Shown in pieces: positions 24,987 to 35,482 of a stretch of DNA of 64,000 nt (position 1 is its first letter; each line of letters starts with the position of its first letter). The DNA is from Polynucleobacter bastaniensis (GTDB lineage Bacteria; Pseudomonadota; Gammaproteobacteria; Burkholderiales; Burkholderiaceae): assembly GCF_018882205.1 (NCBI RefSeq), contig NZ_JACVOU010000004.1, positions 186,001 to 250,000 of the forward strand, read 5' to 3'. Below the pieces are notes generated by a model. The model saw only the letters and a list, made by a program, of their open reading frames with translations. It searched no databases and was not told the DNA's origin. The position numbers and the translations under genes are program-made.

Positions 24987-26144
24987 TTATTTCTTTGTCG
25001 CGCTTTGCAATGCTTCGATTACTTGGTTGGGGTCTAGCTGGTCCAAGCACTCGCTATTGCTACTTGCACGATCCTCACAGCCTGCTTTTCGGCAGGGAAC
25101 GCATTCACCAGGCCCTTGTAGGATTGTGACATTACCAACCGTCTGCGAGCGAGCTCGTAATTCATAGGGTTGTTCGCCAATAAAACCGTTAGGCCAAGGC
25201 CCAAAGTTAGTGGGTGGTGTTGGACCAAATAGAGCAATGGTGGGTGTATTGCATGCAGCTGCTAAGTGCGTGATAGAGGTATCTACCCCAACATAAGCTA
25301 TCGCTCCACGAATTAGCGTTCCCGCCTGTGGGATAGTGAGTTGGCCCGCAGTATCTACAACCTGTTTACGGGTTTCCTCATCGAGCAATGAAAGAATATC
25401 TTGATTGAGTTGTAGATCTTGCTTAGCCGGGGATGCGCTCAGCACCAGTTGCCAGCCTTGCTTTGTGATCCATGTGAGCAATGTTTGCCAATACGCAAGT
25501 GGCCAACGCTTATATGCGGTTAAAGGCCCAGGGTGAACTACTACATAAGGTGAGTGCAGTTGGCTGGCAATACTGGGTGTGACTGGGTCACCGGCCGGTG
25601 CACTTACTGAAATAGGTTTATTGAATAAGTCTAGCGGTTTTCGATAGAAGATCTCGAGCAGACGAAGCTTTTCGGTGATGACGTGTTGTGCAAAATAATC
25701 TACGTCAACAGTATGTAGGCTAATCGCCTTTTTCCAGGCATTTTGTTTATCACTCTTACTTTTCTTGGCTTTATCTTGTTCCGTGTGACCTTGGGGGTGG
25801 CCGCCCAATACACCCACACGGTGATGAGATGCTACTAGGCCATAGAAGTAGGCGCGATCACTAGGTTGTGTAACCACTGCCAAATCATAACGTTGAAACA
25901 GTCTGAAAAATAAAGTGAGATATTCCCTAAACTTGGGACGATCTGAAGTTTCAATGATCTGGGCAATATCGGGATTGCCTTTGAGCATCTCGAGCTTACT
26001 GCGGTAGCCTAGAAAGTGAAACTCCGCATCTGGCCACAATTCCCGCGCTTGTGAAATGAGCGGTGTGGTGACAAGGACATCCCCAATTTGGCGAGTCGCG
26101 ATAAATAAAACTTTTTTGGGTTTTAGTGCTGAGAATGCAGTCAT
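24987..26144 (-). CDS. Glycosyltransferase family 9 (LPS heptosyltransferase type)
   Basis: 385 residues of the ADP-heptose:LPS heptosyltransferase family, with the N-terminal RQIGDVLVTTPLISQA block and the C-terminal nucleotide-sugar block VGVDTSITHLAAACNTPTIALFGPT. It adds a heptose or related sugar to the LPS core at the inner membrane; the acceptor is unknown (WaaQ-like by pattern). The ATG at 26144 is preferred over an in-frame TTG at 26162. A cysteine-rich tail (CVPCRKAGC) is present. It is last in a three-gene glycosyltransferase run facing away from msbA. Confidence 0.85.
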   Translation of the reverse strand: MTAFSALKPKKVLFIATRQIGDVLVTTPLISQARELWPDAEFHFLGYRSKLEMLKGNPDIAQIIETSDRPKFREYLTLFFRLFQRYDLAVVTQPSDRAYFYGLVASHHRVGVLGGHPQGHTEQDKAKKSKSDKQNAWKKAISLHTVDVDYFAQHVITEKLRLLEIFYRKPLDLFNKPISVSAPAGDPVTPSIASQLHSPYVVVHPGPLTAYKRWPLAYWQTLLTWITKQGWQLVLSASPAKQDLQLNQDILSLLDEETRKQVVDTAGQLTIPQAGTLIRGAIAYVGVDTSITHLAAACNTPTIALFGPTPPTNFGPWPNGFIGEQPYELRARSQTVGNVTILQGPGECVPCRKAGCEDRASSNSECLDQLDPNQVIEALQSATKK

Positions 26145-26164
26145 GGGGCTAATGTAACTCAATC

Positions 26165-26944
26165 CTACCGAGCTTTTGCCAGAATTTTTTCACGGACGCG
26201 ACGCGCATTTTCTGCAGCATTAGATTGATCGTTGATGCGGTGGTAGAGGTGCAAGACTTCAGTTGCCCAGGATCCGGATTTACGAATCAAACCTGTGTTT
26301 TGAAGTCTGAAAACAAAATCAGCATCCTCGTGACCCCAGCCTGTCATGGTTTCATCAAAGCCACCAATAGCTAAGGCATCACTCTTCCAGCAGGCCATAT
26401 TGCAACCTTTAATACGGCGCCAGACAAATTTTTTATAGTTGCGCCAGGCACCATCACCCAACTTAATTTTGAGGGGCCAATACTTGTTGATGCCATCAGA
26501 TAGTCGATAGCTTAATAAGTTTTCAGTGAATTTCCTGAAATCCCAGTGTGGCCATGAAAGTAGTACTTTGCTGAGTTTGTCGTTCAGCAAGACACGGCTA
26601 CCCGTTACTAGATGGTTCGCCTGAGACAGTACACGATGTTGTGCAATAAAGTCTGGCTGAACAACGCAATCGCCATCGAGAAATACGAGATAGTCACCGT
26701 GCGCCGCTTGAATTCCTTGATTGAGAATACGGGTCTTACGAAATCCATGATCTTCTTGCCAGAGATGAGTAATGTTTACTGGGAAATTTTTCTGGGTTAT
26801 TTCTATGAGATCTCTGGTGTCAGTAGTGGAGCCATCATCGGCAATGATGATTTCAAAATCTAAATCTGTTTGAGTGCTAAGTGACTCAAGACAGAGTTTG
26901 AGAGCTTGCGGCCAGTTATAGGTCGCCAGAAGGATGGAGATCAT
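26165..26944 (-). CDS. Glycosyltransferase family 2
   Basis: 259 residues with a GT-A fold: SILLATYNWP at the N-terminus, IIADDGSTTDT, then the metal-binding DGDC motif in LVFLDGDCVVQPDFI near residue 90, and GWGHEDADF near residue 205. It transfers a sugar from a nucleotide donor, probably during LPS core or surface polysaccharide assembly. It overlaps the next upstream glycosyltransferase by 4 bases and is followed closely by the heptosyltransferase-like gene. Donor and acceptor are unknown. Confidence 0.85.
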   Translation of the reverse strand: MISILLATYNWPQALKLCLESLSTQTDLDFEIIIADDGSTTDTRDLIEITQKNFPVNITHLWQEDHGFRKTRILNQGIQAAHGDYLVFLDGDCVVQPDFIAQHRVLSQANHLVTGSRVLLNDKLSKVLLSWPHWDFRKFTENLLSYRLSDGINKYWPLKIKLGDGAWRNYKKFVWRRIKGCNMACWKSDALAIGGFDETMTGWGHEDADFVFRLQNTGLIRKSGSWATEVLHLYHRINDQSNAAENARRVREKILAKAR

Positions 26945-27720
26945 TTGCTGAGAGAATTATTGGAGTTTGCTTCTTGGTGTAATTGCCATAACTTCATGTA
27001 GCGATAGTAGGTTCCTTGGCCATTCGAGATTGCTAATGCAAAACCCTGAGGACCGTCTAAGAAACCAAGACGTATGAAGTAGGTGCGAATAAAAGCCCAG
27101 ACACCATGAAGTACTGCAGTTAATGGGCTACTTTTTTTGCCTTTCGAAAATGCTTGCTTTGCTGAAGCTGTTGAATATCGATCTAGCTTCTGGAGCACTT
27201 GCGAGTAGTTCATGAAGCTGAAATGCAGCATTGGATTTTCTAGCTTGGCCACTTGTCCGACTGGAATCAGTCGCTCATGAACTAGATCATCCGAGAAGCG
27301 GGCAGTACCGCGCTTAAACAATCGATCTACATAATCCGGACTCCAGCCGGAATGCCGAATAAAGCGACCGCAATACCAAGATAGACGTGGAATTGCAAAA
27401 CAGTCAACATGAGCCGAGTGATGAATAGCAGTCAGAATCTCACTTCTGAGGTCTGGGGTCAGGCGCTCATCAGCATCCAGAGAGAGTACCCACTCGCTAG
27501 TTGCCAGGTCCAAAGCGCGATTCTTTTGAGGCCCAAATCCAGCCCAATCCGCCGGCTGGCTAATGACGGCCCCATAGTTTTTAGCAATCTCTAGGGTTCT
27601 ATCGGTGCTAGTTGTATCTACCACCACAATTTGCTGGGCAATCCCTTCTAGGGAGGCCAAACAATCGGCCAAATTGGCCTCTTCATTGCGAGTAATGAGT
27701 ATGACGGATAAGGTGGGCAT
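26941..27720 (-). CDS. Glycosyltransferase family 2 (WaaE/KdtX-like)
   Basis: 259 residues resembling the LPS core beta-1,4-glucosyltransferase WaaE group: SVILITRNEEANLADCLASL, VVVDTTSTDRT, GFGPQKNRAL, and LSLDADERLT with the catalytic DAD near residue 82. It probably extends the inner LPS core. It is first in the three-gene minus-strand run and divergent from msbA with only 10 bp between start codons, so LPS synthesis and export genes share a control region. Confidence 0.85.
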   Translation of the reverse strand: MPTLSVILITRNEEANLADCLASLEGIAQQIVVVDTTSTDRTLEIAKNYGAVISQPADWAGFGPQKNRALDLATSEWVLSLDADERLTPDLRSEILTAIHHSAHVDCFAIPRLSWYCGRFIRHSGWSPDYVDRLFKRGTARFSDDLVHERLIPVGQVAKLENPMLHFSFMNYSQVLQKLDRYSTASAKQAFSKGKKSSPLTAVLHGVWAFIRTYFIRLGFLDGPQGFALAISNGQGTYYRYMKLWQLHQEANSNNSLSK

Positions 27721-27730
27721 AATTCATTAT

Positions 27731-29494
27731 ATGAATGCTCAAGACCGTATCGCCCTAAATCGCTTAATTCAGTACCTTAAGCCCCATATTGGCTTGATTA
27801 TTGGCTCTATATTGGCTATGGCGCTGGTTGCTGGCGCCGAAACCTCTATGCCGGCCCTCATGAAGCCTCTGCTAGATCGTGGTTTCACTGGCCAGATGGA
27901 TCAAAAACTCTGGTTGGTTCCAGTTTTCTTGGTCGGCTTGGCTTTTGTGCGAGGGATGGCGCAATTTTTGTCTAGCTATCTTCTCAATCGCGTTATCAAT
28001 GCCGTTTTACTGAAGATGCGTATGCAGATGTTTAAGGCATTACTGCATTCAAGCACTACGTTCTTCCAAAAGAACTCTGCATCGAGCTTAATTAACGCGG
28101 TAGTTTTTGAGGTAAATAATGCCCTCTCCATTATGGGCGGCATGTTAATTAGTTTGGTGCGCGATTCTCTTACTGTAATTGGATTAATTGGCTACTTGAT
28201 TTACCTAAATTGGCAACTGACATTAGTGGTGTTAATGATTTTTCCAATCATCGCTTTCATCATTGGAAAGATTAATAAACGTTTGCGCTCATTGAATCGT
28301 GAGCAGCAAACAATGACCAGTGAGCTTGCTTACATTGTTGAAGAGGCAGCCGCAGGATATAAGATCGTGAAGGTACATGGTGCCGAAGAGTTCGAGATGG
28401 GTCGCTTTATGGAAAAAGCAGATCGTCTTCGCCGATTCGCCTTAAAATCAGCGGTTGCTGGTGGCTTAAATCAGCCAATCACCCAGCTCATTGCTTCTAT
28501 GGCGCTGTCGATCGTCTTGGTCATCGCCTTGATGCAGTCGTCCACCGAAGGAACTACGGTTGGCGGCTTTGCTGCTTTTATTACTGCTATGTTGTTGGTG
28601 ATTTCGCCGATTAAGCATCTAGCTGATATTAATCAGCCCTTACAGCGCGGCTTAACTGCTGCGGAAATGATCTTCTCCCTCATGGATCAACCCTTCGAAG
28701 AAGATGAATCCCGCAAACAGAATATGAAGCCTCTGGCCAAAGCCAAGGGCGCAATTCGGTTTGAAGATGTTGGATTTTCTTATCAACAGGAAGCTGGACG
28801 TAAAGATGCCCTCACTGGTGTGAATTTAAATATCAAGCCTGGTGAAGTGGTTGCTTTTGTAGGGCCCTCTGGCGGCGGTAAATCTACGCTGGTCAATTTA
28901 TTGCCACGTTTCTTTAAGCCGACTAGTGGACACATTTTCTTGGACGAGATTCCGCTTGAGGATATTGTTCTTGCAGATGTGCGCAAGCAAATAGCTTTTG
29001 TAAGTCAGGACGTGATTTTATTCAATGAGAGTATTGCGGCAAACGTAGCCTATGGTGCCACTTCTGAGGATGGCATTGATCGTGGGCGTGTCATCGAAGC
29101 GCTTGAGGCGGCAAACTTATCTGCGCTCATGAAAGAAATGCCTGAGGGTATTGACACGCAAATTGGTGATAACGGTAATCGTTTGTCGGGCGGTCAGCGT
29201 CAGCGTTTAGCTATCGCAAGAGCTATTTATAAAGATGCGCCTATTTTGATTTTGGATGAAGCTACCTCGGCACTCGATTCTGAATCAGAACGTCAAGTAC
29301 AGGATGCTTTAGAGCGTTTGATGGCAGGCAGAACCACTTTAGTTATCGCTCATCGCCTGTCAACTATTGAGCATGCCGATCGGATTGTGGTGTTAGAGCA
29401 TGGCCATGTGATTGAAAATGGCTCACACGAAGAATTGATTGCAAAAGATGGCTTGTATGCCAATTTGCATCGCATTCAGTTTTCGAATGCTTAA
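27731..29494 (+). CDS. msbA: Lipid A export ATP-binding/permease MsbA
   Basis: A half-size ABC exporter of 587 residues that flips lipid A-core across the inner membrane. Six membrane helices occupy about residues 10-310. The ATPase domain has Walker A GPSGGGKST, the signature LSGGQRQRLAIARA, Walker B ILILDEATSAL and the switch His in VIAHRLST. The ATG at 27731 is chosen because it gives the usual MsbA N-terminus; the frame is open further upstream but that part lies inside the divergent gene. Its neighbours are LPS glycosyltransferases. Confidence 0.94.
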   Translation: MNAQDRIALNRLIQYLKPHIGLIIGSILAMALVAGAETSMPALMKPLLDRGFTGQMDQKLWLVPVFLVGLAFVRGMAQFLSSYLLNRVINAVLLKMRMQMFKALLHSSTTFFQKNSASSLINAVVFEVNNALSIMGGMLISLVRDSLTVIGLIGYLIYLNWQLTLVVLMIFPIIAFIIGKINKRLRSLNREQQTMTSELAYIVEEAAAGYKIVKVHGAEEFEMGRFMEKADRLRRFALKSAVAGGLNQPITQLIASMALSIVLVIALMQSSTEGTTVGGFAAFITAMLLVISPIKHLADINQPLQRGLTAAEMIFSLMDQPFEEDESRKQNMKPLAKAKGAIRFEDVGFSYQQEAGRKDALTGVNLNIKPGEVVAFVGPSGGGKSTLVNLLPRFFKPTSGHIFLDEIPLEDIVLADVRKQIAFVSQDVILFNESIAANVAYGATSEDGIDRGRVIEALEAANLSALMKEMPEGIDTQIGDNGNRLSGGQRQRLAIARAIYKDAPILILDEATSALDSESERQVQDALERLMAGRTTLVIAHRLSTIEHADRIVVLEHGHVIENGSHEELIAKDGLYANLHRIQFSNA

Positions 29495-29501
29495 TCAATG
29501 A

Positions 29502-30965
29502 TTAACTGAGGACGATATCGTATTGTTCTTGGCGGAAGCTGCCTTCCGCCTGTAGTTTGATTGGCTTAGCAACAAAGTCACCTAGCTGTGCCAAAAACTG
29601 ATTCTCTTCCTCAAGGAAGAGGTCAATCACATCAGGTGCGGCAACGATTCTAAATTCTCGGGGGTTAAATTGGCGATGTTCGCGCACAATCTCCCGCAAA
29701 ATCTCATAGCAAACGGTTTGCGCAGTTTTGATTTCACCTTTGCCTTGGCACGTAGCGCATGGCTCGCAGGTGATATGGGCAAGGGATTCGCGGATACGTT
29801 TACGAGTCATCTCCACTAGACCTAGTGAAGAGAAGTCATTTACCGAGGTGCGAGCATGATCGCGTTCTAAATTGCGATTGAGTTCATGTAAAACCGATTC
29901 CTGGTGGTCTTTGCTCAGCATGTCAATAAAGTCGATGATGATGATGCCACCAAGATTACGTAAGCGCAGCTGACGGGCAATAGCCTGAGCAGCTTCAAGA
30001 TTGGTTTTAAATACGGTGTCATCCAGGTTACGTGCGCCTACATAACTTCCGGTATTGACATCAATCGTAGTCATGGACTCTGTTTGGTCGATCATCAGGT
30101 AGCCGCCCGATTTGAGATCAACTCTTCTACCCAGTGCTTTATTGATTTCAGCATCGACATCAAATAAATCAAAGAGGGCACGCTCGCCGCGATGTAGTGT
30201 GAGCTTGTCCAATAGGTTTGGCATATATAGCATAGCAAACCCTTTAAGCTTTTCAAAGTTCTCTGCTGAGTCCACCCGAATTTCTGTAGTTTCTTCGCTA
30301 GCAAGGTCACGTAATACGCGTTCAGCCAGACTGAGATCCTGATATAGCAAGCTAGGCGCGGATTTGTGATTGACTGCCTCACGAATCTTTTCCCAGGTTG
30401 TGCGCAGGTAATGCATGTCGTGCTTAAGCTCAGTATCACTGGCATCTTGCGCGCTAGTACGCACAATGATCCCACCTTTTTCGTCGGCAGGCATGAGTCC
30501 TGTAAGACGAGCCTTGATAGCTTCCCGCTCTTCTGGTTGATCAATTCTTTGGGATACGCCAATATATTTCTCGGTAGCTGCATCTGTTCCAGCTGGCGGT
30601 AAATAAACCAAGTTCCGGCCAGCGATACTCAGTTGGGTGGTAAGACGTGCACCTTTGGTTCCTAAAGGATCTTTCAGAACTTGAACTAGAACATTCTGGC
30701 CTTCAAAGAGTAGTTTTTCAATTTGAGCTTGAGGGTTATTTTGAGTGATGTCGGCGACATGCATAAATGCAGTGCGCTCTAAGCCGATTTCAATGAAGGC
30801 GGACTGCATGCCAGGCAGAACCCGTACAACTTTTGCTAAATAGATATTGCCAACAATGCCACGTTGACGGGTACGCTCGATCTGAAGCTCTTGAACAGCA
30901 CCTTGCTGAATGAGTGCCACCCGTGTTTCTTGGGGGGTGATATTGATCAGAATCTCTTCATTCAT
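29502..30965 (-). CDS. rng: Ribonuclease G
   Basis: An endoribonuclease that matures the 16S rRNA 5' end and turns over mRNA. The 487 residues fit RNase G, not the longer RNase E: an S1 domain near 35-125 (RGIVGNIYLAKVVRVLPGMQ), the RNase H-like core, the DNase-I-like catalytic block with DVNTGSYVG and IIIDFIDM, and the zinc-link CEPCATCQG near 405. It overlaps the maf stop by 4 bases and is last in a long minus-strand operon. Confidence 0.93.
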   Translation of the reverse strand: MNEEILINITPQETRVALIQQGAVQELQIERTRQRGIVGNIYLAKVVRVLPGMQSAFIEIGLERTAFMHVADITQNNPQAQIEKLLFEGQNVLVQVLKDPLGTKGARLTTQLSIAGRNLVYLPPAGTDAATEKYIGVSQRIDQPEEREAIKARLTGLMPADEKGGIIVRTSAQDASDTELKHDMHYLRTTWEKIREAVNHKSAPSLLYQDLSLAERVLRDLASEETTEIRVDSAENFEKLKGFAMLYMPNLLDKLTLHRGERALFDLFDVDAEINKALGRRVDLKSGGYLMIDQTESMTTIDVNTGSYVGARNLDDTVFKTNLEAAQAIARQLRLRNLGGIIIIDFIDMLSKDHQESVLHELNRNLERDHARTSVNDFSSLGLVEMTRKRIRESLAHITCEPCATCQGKGEIKTAQTVCYEILREIVREHRQFNPREFRIVAAPDVIDLFLEEENQFLAQLGDFVAKPIKLQAEGSFRQEQYDIVLS

Positions 30966-31585
30966 ATGCGGGCAACTTTAGCGAAATCTAATAATTGGTT
31001 AACTTCGAAGATGGGTAATCCCATGATACCGCTATAGCTACCTTTAATTGAGGGAATAAAAGCCCCACCAAGACCTTGAATACCATATGCTCCAGCCTTA
31101 CCAAAAGGTTCACCACTCTGAATATAGCTCTCAATTTGTGCTTCAGTTAAGTGGGCAAACTCCACCTCAGATGCTTGTATAAAGCACAGGGGATTTGTTT
31201 TGGGATCAATTGTGAGTACCACTGCAGTTAAAACCTCATGTACTTTGCCACTGAGCATTTTTAGAATACGCACAGCATCAGAAGCGTCATTCGGTTTCCC
31301 AAGAATTTCACCATCTGGATTACCAGGTAGGCTGACGGTAGTATCTGCACACAAGATGGGTGCCCAAGGTTTACCGCTGTTTTGCCACCTGGCTAAGGCA
31401 ATGGCACTTTTGGCAAAGGTAACTCTCTCAACGTAAGCATGTGCCTTTTCATTGGGTAGCGGCACTTCAAGTGTTTCGGTATCTTCACCCGGCTCTGCAA
31501 TGAGCATCTCAAATTTGATGCCAATTTGTTTGAGTAACTCTTGGCGTCGCGGGCTTTGTGAGGCAAGGTAAATATAAGAAAACAT
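30962..31585 (-). CDS. maf: Maf-family nucleoside triphosphate pyrophosphatase
   Basis: A 207-residue house-cleaning enzyme that hydrolyses dTTP, UTP or modified nucleotides. Seen: the N-terminal LASQSPRRQELL block, CADTTVSLPG, GKPNDASDAVRILKMLSGKVHEVLTAV, and the C-terminal GKAGAYGIQGLGG. The ATG at 31585 gives the canonical start; the frame is open upstream into rlmH. It lies 7 bp after rlmH and overlaps rng. The substrate subgroup (YhdE or YceF type) is not certain. Confidence 0.92.
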   Translation of the reverse strand: MFSYIYLASQSPRRQELLKQIGIKFEMLIAEPGEDTETLEVPLPNEKAHAYVERVTFAKSAIALARWQNSGKPWAPILCADTTVSLPGNPDGEILGKPNDASDAVRILKMLSGKVHEVLTAVVLTIDPKTNPLCFIQASEVEFAHLTEAQIESYIQSGEPFGKAGAYGIQGLGGAFIPSIKGSYSGIMGLPIFEVNQLLDFAKVARI

Positions 31586-31592
31586 GAATGAC

Positions 31593-32036
31593 TTACTCGC
31601 GGTGATAAGGGTGGCCTTGCAAAATAGTCCAAGCTCGATAGAGCTGCTCAACCAATAAGACTCTTGCCATAGCGTGTGGCAGAGTGAGGCTTGAGAGACG
31701 CCACATCGCTTGAGTATTCTCCTTAAGACTGGGATCGAGTCCATCGGCACCACCAATCAAAAAAGTAATATCAAAACCTTCTTGTCGCCAGCCAGCCAAC
31801 TGGGTAGCTAGATTTTGTGTAGTTTGATCTTTGCCGCGCTCATCAAGTGCAATTACCCGAGAGCCTTTCGGAATAGCTGCTGCAATCTTGATTGCCTCTT
31901 TGGCTGGGCTGAGATCAGGTTTAATCTCTTTGATTTCAATGCTGCAATCTGCGGGCATGCGCTTAATGTAATCATGGGTTGCTGTTGCAACCCATTCTGG
32001 CATTTTGTGACCAACAGAAACAATCGTTAAACGCAT
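31593..32036 (-). CDS. rlmH: 23S rRNA (pseudouridine1915-N3)-methyltransferase
   Basis: A SPOUT-fold methyltransferase, 147 residues, that methylates pseudouridine 1915 of 23S rRNA in the assembled ribosome. The SAM-binding knot signature [11 protein letters not shown] is seen near residue 92, with the N-terminal [15 protein letters not shown] and the C-terminal [10 protein letters not shown] blocks. It sits 10 bp after rsfS, the usual partner gene. Confidence 0.95.
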   Translation of the reverse strand: MRLTIVSVGHKMPEWVATATHDYIKRMPADCSIEIKEIKPDLSPAKEAIKIAAAIPKGSRVIALDERGKDQTTQNLATQLAGWRQEGFDITFLIGGADGLDPSLKENTQAMWRLSSLTLPHAMARVLLVEQLYRAWTILQGHPYHRE

Positions 32037-32046
32037 TGTTAAGAAT

Positions 32047-32436
32047 TTACTCTTCGTCGTCTGGTTCGCTTGCCTTCACCAGCCCCTTGTCAGCTGCAAG
32101 CTTCACTCGAACAGGTTTAGCTCCCCACATGCCTTCAAGCTGGTAGTAAGCACGTAATGCAGGCTGCAAAATATGAACTACGATATCGCCGCAATCGACC
32201 AGCACCCACTCGCCAGTCTCCAGACCTTCAACAGAAATCACTTCCCCACCTTTAGCGTTGACAGCCTCTTTAACTGACATAGCCAACGATCTAGTCTGGC
32301 GATTAGAGGTGCCGGTGGCGATGATGACGCGATCAAATAACTCGCTGAGCTTAGTGGTGTCATAAACGCGAATATCTTGTGCTTTGACATCTTCGAGAGC
32401 ATCAATCACGACACGTTGTAATTTTGTTAAGTCCAT
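32047..32436 (-). CDS. rsfS: Ribosomal silencing factor RsfS
   Basis: 129 residues. RsfS binds ribosomal protein uL14 and prevents subunit joining when nutrients are scarce. Core blocks are seen: [27 protein letters not shown] and [15 protein letters not shown] short acidic tail follows. The order nadD-rsfS-rlmH is the conserved arrangement in proteobacteria. Confidence 0.94.
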   Translation of the reverse strand: MDLTKLQRVVIDALEDVKAQDIRVYDTTKLSELFDRVIIATGTSNRQTRSLAMSVKEAVNAKGGEVISVEGLETGEWVLVDCGDIVVHILQPALRAYYQLEGMWGAKPVRVKLAADKGLVKASEPDDEE

Positions 32437-32490
32437 AGTTTCTTTAATATTTTTCTGAGTTTTTTGTATATAAGGGTGATCTTAGCCTGA

Positions 32491-33195
32491 TTACTTGTAC
32501 AGACCTAAATTTGTAATGATTTCTAAAGCGTGAGCGGGAATCTGCTTAAATGCAATTTCCTCACGAGATGCGCTTTTAAGTTGATTTCGAAGTTCGGTAG
32601 ATGAAAGGTCAACCGATAGGCTGTTATCCAAGTAGATGCGTCCAAAAGGAATTTTTGCAAGGGCGTCAGCATAAATACATTGATGCTTTTCTAGTAAGTC
32701 CTGCACTTCAGGGCTTATTTCTGCAGAAAGTGAATGGTGGGGCCTGCTGGCCACTGCCAAATTCAGATAATTCAGTAATTGATCCCAAGAATTCCAGGTT
32801 GGTAGGTTCAGAAGAGTATCGGCTCCCATTAGCCAAGTCAGGCTAATCTGGGGTCCAAAATGCTTCCTGAGAGCTTTGGCTGTATCAAGTGTGTAGCTTG
32901 GACCTGCTCGATCCATTTCTATGCGATCAGTACTAATTTGCGTTGCTAAATTCTGCTTTAGAAATTCAATAGCTAAATCGATGCCAGCCGCTTCGGTCAT
33001 CTGAAAGCGAAGCTCAGAAGGGGTAATGCTAGATTCTTTTTGCCAGGGCTCCCCGCTGGGAACGAGCAACAATTGGTCAAGATGCAAGATTTTTGCAAAA
33101 TGGGTTGCTAGTTTGATATGGCCAAGATGAGGTGGGTCAAACGTACCGCCTAGAATGCCAATTTTTTTTAGGGTAACCAAATGTTCTGAGATCAT
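32491..33195 (-). CDS. nadD: Nicotinate-nucleotide adenylyltransferase
   Basis: Makes deamido-NAD from nicotinate mononucleotide and ATP. The 234 residues hold the nucleotidyltransferase signature GGTFDPPHLGHI near residue 17, WLMGADTLLNLPTW near residue 122 and a C-terminal STELR block, the ISSTxxR equivalent. Its ATG follows the hemF stop with no intervening base. Confidence 0.94.
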   Translation of the reverse strand: MISEHLVTLKKIGILGGTFDPPHLGHIKLATHFAKILHLDQLLLVPSGEPWQKESSITPSELRFQMTEAAGIDLAIEFLKQNLATQISTDRIEMDRAGPSYTLDTAKALRKHFGPQISLTWLMGADTLLNLPTWNSWDQLLNYLNLAVASRPHHSLSAEISPEVQDLLEKHQCIYADALAKIPFGRIYLDNSLSVDLSSTELRNQLKSASREEIAFKQIPAHALEIITNLGLYK

Positions 33196-34131
33196 TTAGG
33201 CAAGCCAGTCGCGCGGCTTAAGGTAGTAGTCGTACAACTTTGCCTCTGGCGTACCTGGCTTTGGTTGCCAGTTGTACCACCACTGCACTACGGGTGGCAT
33301 AGACATTAAAATAGATTCTGTCCGTCCGCCAGAGTGCAGACCAAATATGGTTCCTCGATCGAATAACAAGTTGTACTCTACGTAACGACCACGACGGTAT
33401 TCTTGAAACGCTTTTTCTTCGGGCGTAAAGCTATCTTGATAACGACGCGACACAATCGGTAAGTAAGCATTTATAAAGGCATCGCCAACAGCACGGGTCA
33501 TGGCAAAACTTTGCTCAAAACCCAGTTCATTGAAGTCGTCAAAGAACACGCCGCCAATACCGCGGGGCTCTTCACGATGTTTGAGATAAAAATATTCATC
33601 GCACCATTTTTTGAATCGTGGGTGTAGCTCTTTGCCAAATGGGTCTAATGCATCTTTAGCGGTTTGATGGAAGTGTTTGCAGTCCTCATCAACGCCATAG
33701 TAGGGGGTAAGATCAAAGCCGCCTCCAAACCACCAAACTGGCTCCTTATCGGGAGCTTGTGCAATAAAGCAGCGCACATTCATATGGGTGGTTGGTACCT
33801 TGGGATTATTTGGATGAAACACCAGAGAAACACCCATGGCCTCAAAGCTACGTCCAGCAACTTCGGGGCGATGGTGTGATGCTGAAGGAGGCATTTGATC
33901 GCCGCGAACATGAGAAAAGCCCACGCCACCTTTTTCTAATATATTGCCGCCATCTAAAGTACAAGTACGCCCATAACCCCGCAGCTTGCTATCCTCCGGC
34001 TTCTCCCAGGCATCCACTGCAAATACTTTGCCATCGAGTGCACTCATTGCAGTAGTGATGCGATCTTGCAGACCTAAAAAGTAAGTCTCTAATTCTGCGA
34101 TATTAATTTGAGTTTGTTCAGTAGATGACAA
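33196..34131 (-). CDS. hemF: Oxygen-dependent coproporphyrinogen III oxidase
   Basis: Converts coproporphyrinogen III to protoporphyrinogen IX in haem synthesis, using oxygen. The 311 residues contain the family blocks [47 protein letters not shown] and [18 protein letters not shown]. The start is a TTG at 34131 with AAGGA about 10 bases upstream; the first in-frame ATG would remove a conserved helix. It lies between purD and nadD in the housekeeping run. Confidence 0.94.
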   Translation of the reverse strand: MSSTEQTQINIAELETYFLGLQDRITTAMSALDGKVFAVDAWEKPEDSKLRGYGRTCTLDGGNILEKGGVGFSHVRGDQMPPSASHHRPEVAGRSFEAMGVSLVFHPNNPKVPTTHMNVRCFIAQAPDKEPVWWFGGGFDLTPYYGVDEDCKHFHQTAKDALDPFGKELHPRFKKWCDEYFYLKHREEPRGIGGVFFDDFNELGFEQSFAMTRAVGDAFINAYLPIVSRRYQDSFTPEEKAFQEYRRGRYVEYNLLFDRGTIFGLHSGGRTESILMSMPPVVQWWYNWQPKPGTPEAKLYDYYLKPRDWLA

Positions 34132-34157
34132 GGATGAAAAGTCCTTCGTAGTTAGAG

Positions 34158-35435
34158 TTATTTCACTGCCCGATAGCCAATATCTTTGCGATATTGCTTG
34201 CCATCGAAATTGATCTGAGCAATCGCTTCATATGCTTTTTGTTGCGCACCGCGAACGGTATCCGATAGGCCTACGACGCACATGACGCGACCACCAGAGG
34301 TGACCAGTTTCCCATCTTGCAACTTAGTCCCAGCATGAAAAGTCAATTGATCTTCGGTATCAGTAGGGATGCCTGTAATCACATCACCATTGCGTGGAGT
34401 ATCAGGATAGTTGTGAGCTGCCAGTACCACGCCTAGAGCGGTACGGCGGTCCCACTCAAGCTCCACCTCATTGAGTGTGCCATCAACAGCATGATCTAGT
34501 GCGTTTACAAGATCGCTGCGCAGGCGCGCCATGATGGGCTGTGTTTCTGGGTCACCCATGCGGCAATTAAATTCTAAAGTCTTGATCTTTCCATCAGGGG
34601 AAATCATGAGCCCTGCATAGAGGAAGCCAGTGTATGGAATACCATCTGCTTCCATACCTTTAACTGTAGGCATGATGACCTCGCGTAAGGCACGCGCATG
34701 AATTTCTGGGGTAACCACTGGAGCAGGGGAGTAAGCACCCATGCCGCCGGTATTGGGGCCTTGATCAGCATCTAGTAAGCGTTTGTGATCTTGGCTCGTG
34801 GCTAGAGCTAAAACATGTGTGCCATCTACAAGAACGATAAAGCTGGCTTCTTCACCAGTCAGAAATTCTTCAATGACAACGCGTGCTCCGGCATTACCCA
34901 GCTTGTTATCGGCCAGCATCATGTCGACAGCCCCATGAGCTTCTGCCAAATCCATTGCCACAACTACGCCTTTGCCGGCGGCTAGACCATCCGCCTTAAT
35001 AACGATCGGTGCGCCTTTAGCATCAATGTAAGCATGTGCTTCTAACGCATTTGAAAAAGTCTGATACTCCGCTGTCGGAATGCCATGACGTTTCATGAAC
35101 GCCTTAGAGAAATCTTTAGAAGACTCTAATTGAGCGGCTAGCTGAGTAGGTCCAAAGATGCGCAAGCCATGGTTGCGAAAGACATTTACGATACCGGCAG
35201 CCAGTGGTGCCTCAGGGCCCACTACGGTGAGGTGAATTTTTTCACGCTCAGCAAAGTCTGCTAATTCTTGAAGGTCGGAGATCGGGAGGTTTTGGATGCC
35301 GGCTACGGTTTGTTTTGCAGTGGCTGTGCCGCCATTGCCTGGTGCCACATATACAGTTTGCACTTGTGGAGATTGCGCTAGCTTCCATGCCAATGCATGT
35401 TCACGACCACCAGAACCAATTAAAAGAATTTTCAT
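34158..35435 (-). CDS. purD: Phosphoribosylamine-glycine ligase
   Basis: An ATP-grasp enzyme of purine synthesis that joins glycine to phosphoribosylamine. 425 residues, normal length: [20 protein letters not shown], the [10 protein letters not shown] block, the ATP-grasp core ([14 protein letters not shown]), [24 protein letters not shown], and [12 protein letters not shown] with metal ligands. It is 47 bp after yebC and 26 bp before hemF. Confidence 0.96.
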   Translation of the reverse strand: MKILLIGSGGREHALAWKLAQSPQVQTVYVAPGNGGTATAKQTVAGIQNLPISDLQELADFAEREKIHLTVVGPEAPLAAGIVNVFRNHGLRIFGPTQLAAQLESSKDFSKAFMKRHGIPTAEYQTFSNALEAHAYIDAKGAPIVIKADGLAAGKGVVVAMDLAEAHGAVDMMLADNKLGNAGARVVIEEFLTGEEASFIVLVDGTHVLALATSQDHKRLLDADQGPNTGGMGAYSPAPVVTPEIHARALREVIMPTVKGMEADGIPYTGFLYAGLMISPDGKIKTLEFNCRMGDPETQPIMARLRSDLVNALDHAVDGTLNEVELEWDRRTALGVVLAAHNYPDTPRNGDVITGIPTDTEDQLTFHAGTKLQDGKLVTSGGRVMCVVGLSDTVRGAQQKAYEAIAQINFDGKQYRKDIGYRAVK

Positions 35436-35482
35436 AAAGTACTAAAAGATGTATTAATAAGTAGTGTTAAAAAGCTAATCGA

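Noticed and set aside
27605..27730. 42-residue N-terminal extension of MsbA
   Set aside because: It lies inside the divergent glycosyltransferase gene and MsbA proteins begin at the later Met; the ATG at 27731 gives the family length.
30095..30583. Minus-strand frame of 162 residues within rng in another frame
   Set aside because: Rng is intact in its own frame with all motifs; the extra frame has no domain or start signal.
31586..31756. 57-residue N-terminal extension of Maf
   Set aside because: It overlaps rlmH and the Maf fold begins at MFSYIYLASQSPRR.
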